From Candidatus Sulfopaludibacter sp. (lineage in GTDB: Bacteria > Acidobacteriota > Terriglobia > Bryobacterales > Bryobacteraceae): a DNA stretch of 34,755 nt. The notes under the pieces were generated by a model that was not told where the DNA came from, did no database searches, and saw only the letters and a list, made by a program, of their open reading frames with translations. The translations under genes and the position numbers were made by a program. Of the stretch, positions 12,203 through 19,123 are shown piece after piece (within the stretch, counting starts at the first letter, position 1; every line of letters begins with the position of its first letter). The stretch spans positions 1 through 34,755 of the forward strand of contig JARLGM010000064.1 of assembly GCA_031292755.1 (NCBI GenBank), written 5' to 3'.

Positions 12203-13945
12203 CTACCTGGTCGTCAGTTCTTTGGCCTTCGCGGCGTCGGCGTCGGCGCCGGCTTTGTCACCGGCTGCGCGGCGGGCGGCTGCGCGGTTCTGGTAGGCGT
12301 TGGCGTAGGAGGGATTCAGCTTGATGGCTTCATCGAAATCGGCGATTGCCTCGGTGTAGTGCTTCAAGCGGTACTGCGCGAAGCCGCGGGCGTTGTGAGC
12401 CAGGGAGAATCGCGGGTCGAGCTGAATCGCCTGCGTAAGCACTTCGATCGCCTTGGAAAAGTTGCCGTCTGCCAGGAACTGCCGGCCTTGCGCATTCAGC
12501 GCAGCGGCACTTCCGGCAACCACGGGCTTGGGCGGCTCTGGCTTGGGGAGCGCGGCTTTCGGCGGTTCGGCCCTAAGAGGTTCGGGCTTGGGCGGGATAG
12601 GTTTCGGCGACTCTGCCTTGGCAGGCTCGGGCTTGGGCGGTTCAGGCTTGGGCGGCTCTGGCTTGATAACGGCGGCAGACGCTTCGGGCACCGGCGCACC
12701 TGGCGCCGGAACCGGCAGCGTCAATTTATTGGTGTCGGGCGCGACCTCTTTGGCCATCGCCTTTTTCACGAGGGCATCCACTTCCGCCTGCGCCTGCCCC
12801 AACAGGTGACGGGTCTCCTGGTTGGCGGGTTCGAGTTCGGCGGCGCGCTGCAAATCCGAGAGCGCTTCGTCATAACGCCCCAGCATGTAATAGGCGTTGC
12901 CGCGCGCTTCCCATGCCAGTGCGTAGTTGGGGTCCAGAGCGATGGCGGCGGTACGATCCTTCAACCCATCGTCGTGCCGTCCCAGCAAGTGGTACGAACT
13001 ACCGCGCGCGACCAGGGCTTCGGCGCTGCGCGGCGCAAGCTGTACCGCCTTGTCGCGGTCCGCCAGGGATTCCGGATACTTCTGCATGCGGGCGTAAACG
13101 GACCCGCGGGCTAGGTAAGACCGTTCATCCTTGGGGTCCAGGCGAATGGCTTCGGTGAAATCTTCCAGGGCGCCCACGTCGTCGCGCAGGCGCTCGCGCA
13201 CAGCCCCGCGGACCCGTCGGGCGCGCACATCTTCGGGCCGCAGCCGCAGCGCCGAATCCAGGCACTGTTCGGCACGCGGCAACTCACCGAGCGCGCTATA
13301 AGCCAGCGCCTGCTCCACATACACTTCCTGGTAATCGGGACGATGGCGGACCGCCTGATCGAAATCGTCCACCGCTTCGCGGAATTTGCCCAAGGCGGCG
13401 TAGGCCATGCCGCGTCCTTTGTAAGGCTCGGGGTTGTCCAGGCGTAACTTGATGGCCTGAGTGAAATCGTCGACCGCCTTGTCATACTGGGAGGTCGCCA
13501 GATAGCTTTTGCCGCGCCCGGTGTAGACATCGGTATGCTCCACATGAAGGCTGATGGCGGTGCTGAAGTCCTGAATGGCGCGGGCGTGGTTTTCGGTTGA
13601 GGCATAGTATTCAGCGCGGGCGGCGTAAGCCGGTCCATCGGCAGGCGCGAGTTGCACTGCCCGTTCCAGGTCGAGGATGGCTTTATCCTTCTGCCCGGCG
13701 GCCATGTACAGTTTGCCGCGCTCGCGATAGGCCGCGGCATTGGAGCCGTCGGCCTGAATCGCCATGGAAAAATCAGCCAGGGCCTCGTCCCGCCGGCCGG
13801 TTTTCTCTGCCTGTAGTCCTCGCTGCAATTGCGACTGCGATTTCTTCTTGTCCGGCTTGGCGTCCGCACCGAATGCGGGTATAAACGTCACCGCTAGACC
13901 AAGCGCGAGTACTAGTCGCCCTGGTACGACCTTCGGTTTACACAT
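12203..13945 (-). CDS. Exported tetratricopeptide-repeat protein with proline-rich linker
   Basis: The 580-residue product starts MCKPKVVPGRLVLALGLAV, a signal peptide probably cleaved after AFGADA. About ten TPR units follow (residues 40-390), each with the alanine/glycine pattern and motifs such as AYRERGKLYMAAGQ and AIQDFSTAISL. A roughly 70-residue linker of imperfect PKPEP units (residues 430-490) separates them from two or three further TPRs near the C-terminus. TPR arrays bind proteins, so it is likely a periplasmic or surface scaffold; no partner can be named. The gene is divergent from the cobalamin riboswitch operon and convergent with the small gene at 11809. The linker repeat is also visible in the DNA at about 12540-12670. 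Confidence 0.85.
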   Translation of the reverse strand: MCKPKVVPGRLVLALGLAVTFIPAFGADAKPDKKKSQSQLQRGLQAEKTGRRDEALADFSMAIQADGSNAAAYRERGKLYMAAGQKDKAILDLERAVQLAPADGPAYAARAEYYASTENHARAIQDFSTAISLHVEHTDVYTGRGKSYLATSQYDKAVDDFTQAIKLRLDNPEPYKGRGMAYAALGKFREAVDDFDQAVRHRPDYQEVYVEQALAYSALGELPRAEQCLDSALRLRPEDVRARRVRGAVRERLRDDVGALEDFTEAIRLDPKDERSYLARGSVYARMQKYPESLADRDKAVQLAPRSAEALVARGSSYHLLGRHDDGLKDRTAAIALDPNYALAWEARGNAYYMLGRYDEALSDLQRAAELEPANQETRHLLGQAQAEVDALVKKAMAKEVAPDTNKLTLPVPAPGAPVPEASAAVIKPEPPKPEPPKPEPAKAESPKPIPPKPEPLRAEPPKAALPKPEPPKPVVAGSAAALNAQGRQFLADGNFSKAIEVLTQAIQLDPRFSLAHNARGFAQYRLKHYTEAIADFDEAIKLNPSYANAYQNRAAARRAAGDKAGADADAAKAKELTTR

Positions 13946-13989
13946 GGCTTTATAAGATTAGTGTACTATTGGAATTTAGTTAAATTCAC

Positions 13990-14135
13990 GCTGGTGCACG
14001 GGAAGCTGGTGAAAATCCAGCACAGCCCCGCTACTGTAAGCGCGGAGGATCGCCCGACTCAAGCCACTGTTCCACTTCGTGGAATGGGAAGGCCGGGCGG
14101 TCCGATGAGGCGCAAGTCAGGAGACCGGCCAGCGA
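13990..14135 (+). promoter_or_regulatory. Cobalamin (B12) riboswitch
   Basis: This leader has the conserved parts of the cobalamin riboswitch in order: CTGGTGCACGGGAA (13991-14004), CTGGTGAAAATCCAGCAC with GCCCCGCTACTGTAAGCG (14006-14043), GCCACTG (14063-14069), a small hairpin TCCACTTCGTGGA, GGGAAGGC (14086-14093), then GATGAGGCGCAAG (14104-14116) and the B12 box GTCAGGAGACCGGCC (14116-14130). Adenosylcobalamin or related corrinoid binding normally turns the downstream gene off. The aptamer ends about 40 bases before the receptor start, so blocking of translation initiation at the GGGAGGGG site (14158-14165) is the simplest mechanism. No clear terminator hairpin with T-run is seen. The promoter should lie in 13946-13989; a TACTAT (13964-13969) is a weak -10 candidate. 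Confidence 0.97.
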
Positions 14136-14171
14136 GATTGCATGAACCGGCTCTCGTGGGAGGGGCCTCAA

Positions 14172-16358
14172 GTGAATCGACGTCTTTCCAGCCTGCTGGC
14201 TGGCTGTTTGTTTTTTTCCGCCTGCCTTACCGCCGCGCCATTCAAAGGTACTGTTGTCGATCCGTCCGGAGCGCCCATTGCCGGCGCGCAAATCTCCGTT
14301 GTGGACCGGGTCGGCGTAGAGCTACAAACCGTCTCCGCATCCAACGGAATGTTCGAATTGAAGCTTGCCGATCCCTTGCCGGCGGGCTGGCGGCTGGTGA
14401 TTACCGCGCCGGGGTTCGGCACCGAAGAAATCCGCCTGGATGGCGCCGCCTCACCGCTCACCGTGAAGCTGGCGCTGGCTCCCGTGGTGGATTCGGTGCG
14501 TGTGGTCGGCTCCGCCATCGATGTTGCCGCCAGCCGGCAAGGCGGCAGCATCAGCATTATTCCCAGTGAGGAGATCCGCCAAAGCAACCTGCCGATGGCG
14601 GTGGACCTGATGCGCTACATTCCCGGGCTGGCCTTCAGTCAGACCGGGGCCATGGGCGGAGTGGCCGGCCTCTCCATTCGCGGCGGTTATCCCGATTTCA
14701 ACCTGGTGCAGATCGACGGTGTTCCGGTGAATGCGTTCGGCGGCAATTTCGATTTTGCCCATATCGCCACCGAGTCCTTGGACCGCGTGGAGGTGATTCG
14801 CGGGCCGCAATCGTCGCTGTACGGGCCTTATGCCAATAGCGGCGTGGTCAACTTCGTGACACGTCAGCCGGACGCGCCTTTGAATCTGGATGTGGTGGCC
14901 GAAGGCGGCAGCAATTACGAACGGCGCTTCGGGGTTTCGGGAGGCGGGCAGTTTCTGGGATTCGGTTTGGCCGTTTCCGCGTCGCGAACCGATGACAACG
15001 GGCCGGTGACCAACAGCGATTACCGCAACGAAAATCTGATGCTGAATCTGACGCGGCGGTTCGCGCGCCAGTCGCTCACGCTGCACGCCGATTTCGATTC
15101 CAATTCGGTGGGCGAGCCGGGACCGTGGGGCTCCAATCCGTACGGATACTTCACGGGGATCGATACCATCAGCCGCAGCAAGAACAATTTTGGCGATTAC
15201 CTGGTGCATTACCAGGCGGATGTTTCCAGCCGTGTGCGCGAGGAACTGTTCGGCACGTTCTTTCTGAATAACAATGGCTACACCAGCCCGTACGGATTCA
15301 GTTACAACAAGGACCTGCGCGCGCAAGGGGAATCGCGCACCATCGTGAGCGTGTCGCGGCATTACGTGGTGGCCTTCGGCGCGAGCGAGGCGCTGGAAGA
15401 GGTGAAGAACACCTTTATCACCGATGCCGGCTTCGATACCTTTCCGATCCGCCGCAACGATACGGCGTTCTACCTGGAGAATCGTTTCGAGATTGGCCAT
15501 CTGTTCCTGACCGCGGGCGTGCGCGGCGAATTCATCCGCACCGGCGCGATCCCGGGGGATGGCTACTCGCGGCCGTTCTTTCCGACACAGACCATCGGCA
15601 CGGCCAATCCGAAACTGTCGGCGGCTTACGCGGTGGGCGCCACGCGGCTGCACGCTTCGTTCGGCACCGGGATCCGGCCGCCCGGCGGATTCGACCTGGC
15701 GTACACCAATAATCCCGCGCTCAAGCCGGAGCGCACGCGCAGTTTCGATGCCGGGATCGAGCGCAGGCTGCTCCGCGACCGCCTGTCGCTGGACGCCACT
15801 TACTTTTACAACCGTTACTACGATCTGATCGTGATACTGGGCGGCGATCTGAGCAGGCTTAGTTATTATCAATCGGACAACATCGCCAATTCGCGTGCGC
15901 AGGGCGCGGAGTTCTCGGCGCAATTGCGGCCTTCGCGGTGGATGTTCGTCACCGGTTCGTACTCTTATCTCAACTCGCAGATCCTTTCGTTGAACGGCGC
16001 GGGCAACCTGGCGCCCTCGCCCTTCAGCGTGGGGCAGGAACTGCTGCGGCGGCCGGCCAATTCCGGAACGGTCACGGCGTCTTTCACTCGCGGGAAGATC
16101 AGCGCGAATGTCGAAGGATATTTCAGGGGCTCTGTGCTGGACGTGGAACCGACCTATGGCGCTACCGGCGGGCTGTTTCAGAATCCCGGCTACGCCAACG
16201 TCGGCGTCAACATCAACTATGCGATGGGCCACGGCCTGACGGCATACGCCAATGTGCGTAATATTCTGAACCAGCATTACGAAGAAGTGTTCGGCTATCC
16301 TTCGCTGCGGATCAATTTTGTGACAGGCTTGAAGTGGACGCTGGCGGGAGCGAAATAA
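14172..16358 (+). CDS. TonB-dependent outer-membrane receptor, BtuB-like (cobalamin uptake)
   Basis: The 728-residue protein starts with a signal peptide (SLLAGCLFFSACLTAA). A carboxypeptidase-regulatory-like domain follows (about residues 25-100, with GTVVDPSGAPIAGAQISVVD). The plug domain has PSEEIRQSN, LSIRGGYPDFNLVQIDGVPV and ESLDRVEVIRGPQSSLYGPY, and a beta-barrel ends with strands of the TonB-receptor type (NILNQHYEE). I chose GTG 14172, with GGGAGGGG eight bases upstream and the signal peptide directly after. An in-frame ATG at 14142 sits on the edge of the riboswitch and would add ten non-signal residues. The B12 riboswitch and the following adenosyltransferase make cobalamin or a precursor the likely substrate. 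The N-terminal extra domain is typical of Acidobacteria and Bacteroidetes receptors, not of E. coli BtuB. Confidence 0.92.
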   Translation: MNRRLSSLLAGCLFFSACLTAAPFKGTVVDPSGAPIAGAQISVVDRVGVELQTVSASNGMFELKLADPLPAGWRLVITAPGFGTEEIRLDGAASPLTVKLALAPVVDSVRVVGSAIDVAASRQGGSISIIPSEEIRQSNLPMAVDLMRYIPGLAFSQTGAMGGVAGLSIRGGYPDFNLVQIDGVPVNAFGGNFDFAHIATESLDRVEVIRGPQSSLYGPYANSGVVNFVTRQPDAPLNLDVVAEGGSNYERRFGVSGGGQFLGFGLAVSASRTDDNGPVTNSDYRNENLMLNLTRRFARQSLTLHADFDSNSVGEPGPWGSNPYGYFTGIDTISRSKNNFGDYLVHYQADVSSRVREELFGTFFLNNNGYTSPYGFSYNKDLRAQGESRTIVSVSRHYVVAFGASEALEEVKNTFITDAGFDTFPIRRNDTAFYLENRFEIGHLFLTAGVRGEFIRTGAIPGDGYSRPFFPTQTIGTANPKLSAAYAVGATRLHASFGTGIRPPGGFDLAYTNNPALKPERTRSFDAGIERRLLRDRLSLDATYFYNRYYDLIVILGGDLSRLSYYQSDNIANSRAQGAEFSAQLRPSRWMFVTGSYSYLNSQILSLNGAGNLAPSPFSVGQELLRRPANSGTVTASFTRGKISANVEGYFRGSVLDVEPTYGATGGLFQNPGYANVGVNINYAMGHGLTAYANVRNILNQHYEEVFGYPSLRINFVTGLKWTLAGAK

Positions 16359-16360
16359 TC

Positions 16361-16984
16361 ATGGAAGAAGAGACTTTCGAGAAACCGCGGCTGGCCATCA
16401 ATCGCGTCTACACGCGGCAGGGCGATGCGGGCGAAACCGGTCTGGCCGGAGGGCAGCGCGTGCCCAAGGACGGCCGCCGCATCGAAGCCTACGGGACCGT
16501 GGACGAGCTGAATTGCTTCATCGGCCTGGCCCGGGTGACGGCATCCGGTGAACCGGGCGCGGACCGGCTGGCTGCCATTCTCTTGCGCGTGCAGCACGAG
16601 TTGTTCAACCTGGGATCGATCCTGGCGACGCTGCCGCAGGACGTCCACCCCAGGCAGGCGCGGGTGACCGGCCGGGAAGTGGAGCAACTGGAACGCGAGA
16701 TGGACGAGATGAACGCCGGTCTGGCGCCGTTGCGATCCTTCGTGCTGCCCGGCGGCAGCCGCCTCAACGCCGAGTTGCATATCTGCCGCACCGTATGCCG
16801 CCGCGCTGAACGCGCCTGCGTGACGCTCGCCCGCGTGGAAAGTATTCCCCCCGAGGCGATTCGATATCTGAACCGGCTGAGCGACGCGCTCTTTGTCTGG
16901 AGCCGTTGGGCGAGCCATGTTACCGGCGCGCCGGAAACTTTGTGGGAACCGAACCAAGCCACTTCGGGCTTGACTGATAGATAA
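16361..16984 (+). CDS. pduO: Cob(I)alamin adenosyltransferase, PduO type
   Basis: The enzyme transfers the 5'-deoxyadenosyl group of ATP to cob(I)alamin in the cytoplasm, making the coenzyme form and trapping imported corrinoid. The 207-residue product has the PduO-family ATP site VYTRQGDAGETGLAGG, the helix RIEAYGTVDELNCFIGLA, and the C-terminal motifs CRTVCRRAERACVTLA and YLNRLSDALFVWSRW. The ATG at 16361 lies two bases after the receptor stop; a frame from 16334 would overlap the receptor and add residues unlike the family. It is cotranscribed with the receptor and so under the riboswitch. Confidence 0.95.
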   Translation: MEEETFEKPRLAINRVYTRQGDAGETGLAGGQRVPKDGRRIEAYGTVDELNCFIGLARVTASGEPGADRLAAILLRVQHELFNLGSILATLPQDVHPRQARVTGREVEQLEREMDEMNAGLAPLRSFVLPGGSRLNAELHICRTVCRRAERACVTLARVESIPPEAIRYLNRLSDALFVWSRWASHVTGAPETLWEPNQATSGLTDR

Positions 16985-16992
16985 TGAGACTT

Positions 16993-16998
16993 AAGGAG
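16993..16998 (+). promoter_or_regulatory. Ribosome binding site (AAGGAG) for the DUF6580-type gene
   Basis: A near-perfect Shine-Dalgarno lies six bases before the ATG at 17005. It decides that start over the ATG at 16984, which overlaps the adenosyltransferase stop and has no such site. Confidence 0.8.
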
Positions 16999-17004
16999 AA
17001 AGCA

Positions 17005-17535
17005 ATGCAGAAGACTACCGCACGGCCGCTGGCTATCGGGCTGATTGTTCTGGGGGCGCTCATCCGGGTCACACAGGCCTTGAACTTCGCGCCCGTGGGA
17101 GCGCTCAGTTTGTTTGCCGGCGCGCGTCTGCGCGGTTGGCGTGCGTATCTGTTGCCGTTGGCGCTGATGGCGATCACGGATCCGATCGTGGGCGGCTATT
17201 CGTTCGCCACGCCGTTTGTGTACGGCAGCTTTTTGATCATGGTGTGGATTGGCAGCAAGCTGCGCCACACGGAGAATCCTTTGTGGATCGGTGCCGGGGC
17301 GCTGGCCGGCAGCGTGCAGTTTTTCCTGATTACCAACTTTGCCGCATGGTTACAGATGCCGCGGATCTATGCCCGTTCGGTGGCCGGACTAATGCACTGC
17401 TACGCCATGGGCATTCCGTTCTACGGACGCACGCTGGCTTCGGATTTATTCTATGCCGGAGTCCTGTTCGGCCTGCACGCATGGCTGAGCCGCACGGTGG
17501 TGCGGAGCGAGCGGGTTGTGGTACAGACTGCTTGA
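17005..17535 (+). CDS. Small integral membrane protein, DUF6580-like; candidate corrinoid transporter
   Basis: The 176-residue protein has about five hydrophobic segments (roughly 8-25, 45-62, 70-88, 95-115 and 145-163). It shows the pattern NFAPVGALSLFAGARL, TNFAAWLQM and GLMHCYAMGIPFYGRTLASD that I associate with DUF6580, a family without known function. The size and fold outline resemble single-subunit vitamin transporters of the ECF S-component or BtuM kind, but I see no sequence proof. Placement between the adenosyltransferase and a B12-salvage enzyme, in a riboswitch-controlled operon with no BtuCD, points to moving corrinoid or cobalt across the inner membrane. Its stop overlaps the next gene's TTG start by four bases. 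Membrane nature is certain; the function is inference. Confidence 0.75.
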   Translation: MQKTTARPLAIGLIVLGALIRVTQALNFAPVGALSLFAGARLRGWRAYLLPLALMAITDPIVGGYSFATPFVYGSFLIMVWIGSKLRHTENPLWIGAGALAGSVQFFLITNFAAWLQMPRIYARSVAGLMHCYAMGIPFYGRTLASDLFYAGVLFGLHAWLSRTVVRSERVVVQTA

Positions 17536-18206
17536 TTTTGCTTGCCTGGAGTTCGGGGAAGGACAGCGCCTGGACGCTGCATACGATGCGCCGGCAGGGA
17601 TTGGAAGCCGGCGCTCTGCTGACCACTCTGAATGAAGCGGCGGACCGGGTTGCCATGCACGGCGTCCGCCGTTCGATTCTCGAAGCTCAGGCCGAAGCTG
17701 TAGGTCTGCCCTTGTGGCAGGTGCCGCTGCCCTGGCCGTGCACCAATGACGATTATGAAGCCCGCATGGCCGAGGCGTGCCGGCGCGCCGTGGCCGAAGG
17801 CTTCGATGCGATCGCATTCGGCGATCTGTTCCTGCGCGATGTGCGCGCTTACCGGGAACGGCAACTCGCCGGCTCGGGACTTACTCCCCTGTTTCCGCTG
17901 TGGGGGTTGCCCACCGGGGAACTGGCGCGAGAGATGATCCGGGGCGGTTTGCGGGCGCGGCTGAGTTGCGTCGATTCCAAGGTCCTCGATGCACGCTTTG
18001 CCGGGCGCGAATTCGACGAAGCGCTGCTTGCGGATCTGCCCGCCACCGCCGATCCCTGCGGCGAAAACGGCGAGTTTCACACCTGCGTCTACGATGGACC
18101 CATGTTCCGCCACCCCCTCGCGGTGGAAACGGGAGAGATTCGCGACGTGAACGGGTTCGTCTACGCGGACCTGGTGGGGGCGCAGTGGCAAGAATCGTCT
18201 CGCTGA
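17532..18206 (+). CDS. DUF71/COG2102 PP-loop ATP-dependent enzyme, B12-salvage type
   Basis: The 224-residue cytoplasmic protein has the PP-loop LAWSSGKDSAW (S8-G9-K10-D11-S12), which binds ATP and adenylates a carboxyl group in this superfamily. The Dph6/DUF71 motif FGDLFLRDVRAYRER lies near residue 100, and the C-terminal GENGEFHTCVYDGPMF is also typical of DUF71. Eukaryotic and archaeal members amidate diphthine. Bacterial members next to corrinoid genes have been proposed, from comparative genomics of DUF71/COG2102, to act in B12 salvage, and this context fits. The start is TTG 17532, overlapping the previous stop as TTGA and leaving a short N-terminus before the PP-loop; TTG 17538 is possible. 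The 3' end overlaps the next gene by 22 bases. Confidence 0.88.
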   Translation: MILLAWSSGKDSAWTLHTMRRQGLEAGALLTTLNEAADRVAMHGVRRSILEAQAEAVGLPLWQVPLPWPCTNDDYEARMAEACRRAVAEGFDAIAFGDLFLRDVRAYRERQLAGSGLTPLFPLWGLPTGELAREMIRGGLRARLSCVDSKVLDARFAGREFDEALLADLPATADPCGENGEFHTCVYDGPMFRHPLAVETGEIRDVNGFVYADLVGAQWQESSR

Positions 18207-19123
18207 TCGCCAGCGCCACCGAGATCGTCGCCGCCCTGGGGCAACTCGATTCGCTGGTGGGCCGGTCGCATGAGTGCGATTACCCGGAAGCGGTGCTGCG
18301 CCTGCCAGCCTGCACGCGTCCGCGGATCCCGGTGAATGGAAGCAGCGCCGAAATCGACCGTCTGGTGAAAGAGGCGGCGCGCACGTCTGTCTCGATCTAC
18401 GAAGTCTTCGACGATGTGCTGGAGCGGCTCGAACCCACGCATATCGTCACGCAGATTCAGTGCGAGGTGTGCGCGGTAAGCCTGCGCGACGTGGAGCAGG
18501 CGATCGCTCGCGGGATGAAGGGAAATCCGCGGATCGTGTCGCTGCAGCCCGATTCTCTGGCGCAGATCTGGCAGGACTTCCGGCGCGTGGCGGGCGCGCT
18601 CGGCATCGCGGCGCGCGGAGAAGAGGTGGTGGCGTCGCTCCAGGCGCGGATGCGGGAACTCGCCGCGTCCGTGCCGGCGGGAAGAGCGCCGCGCGTGGCC
18701 TGCATCGAATGGATGGATCCGCTGATGGCGGCGGGCAATTGGACTCCCGAGCTCATCGAGATGGCCGGCGGAGTGAATCTTTTCGGTGAACCCGGCAGGC
18801 ATTCGCCGTGGATGACGTGGGACGAACTGCGCGCCGCGGACCCGGATGTGATCGTGATCGCTCCGTGCGGCTTCGATATCCCGCGCGCGGAGCAGGAAAT
18901 GGCTTGCATGACCTGCCGCCCCGGATGGAGCGATTTGCGCGCCGTGCGTGCCGGCCGCGTCTATCTCGCGGATGGCAACCGCTACTTCAACCGGCCCGGT
19001 CCGCGCGTGGTGGAAACGCTGGAGATTGCGATCGAAATACTGAAGGACCAGGGACCGTCCGGCCCCGGGCCCCTGATCCCTGGACCGTGGCGGCGTTATG
19101 ATGAGCTTGTGACATGGCGCTGA
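18185..19123 (+). CDS. BtuF-like cobalamin/ferric-siderophore binding-protein family, no signal peptide
   Basis: The 312-residue product belongs to the periplasmic-binding-protein family of BtuF/FhuD (helical backbone). It begins directly with the first core strand MARIVSLIASATEIVAALG, and later has GRSHECDYP, THIVTQIQCEVCAVS, ACIEWMDPLMAAGNWTPEL and DVIVIAPCGFDI. No signal peptide or lipobox precedes the fold, so it should be cytoplasmic, unlike true BtuF. GTG 18185 is the only start that keeps the first strand; it lies within the end of the DUF71 gene. The C-terminal tail DQGPSGPGPLIPGP is encoded by a degenerate heptamer repeat and looks added. Binding of corrinoid in the cytosol, perhaps handing it to the DUF71 enzyme or the adenosyltransferase, is an inference from the operon. 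Confidence 0.87.
   Translation: MARIVSLIASATEIVAALGQLDSLVGRSHECDYPEAVLRLPACTRPRIPVNGSSAEIDRLVKEAARTSVSIYEVFDDVLERLEPTHIVTQIQCEVCAVSLRDVEQAIARGMKGNPRIVSLQPDSLAQIWQDFRRVAGALGIAARGEEVVASLQARMRELAASVPAGRAPRVACIEWMDPLMAAGNWTPELIEMAGGVNLFGEPGRHSPWMTWDELRAADPDVIVIAPCGFDIPRAEQEMACMTCRPGWSDLRAVRAGRVYLADGNRYFNRPGPRVVETLEIAIEILKDQGPSGPGPLIPGPWRRYDELVTWR
19045..19086 (+). repeat. Degenerate heptamer repeat inside the BtuF-like gene
   Basis: Six 7-bp units can be read: GGACCAG, GGACCGT, CCGGCCC, CGGGCCC, CTGATCC and CTGGACC. They match the CTGGCCC/CCGGCCC units at 5183-5218 in length and core, partly in inverted orientation. The block encodes the Pro/Gly-rich C-terminal tail of the BtuF-like protein and lies 28 bases before the next start codon. 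Confidence 0.6.

Noticed and set aside
13146..13158. CRISPR-like or tandem array in the TPR gene
   Set aside because: The periodic similarity is at the level of TPR protein repeats; no identical direct repeats with unique spacers are present.
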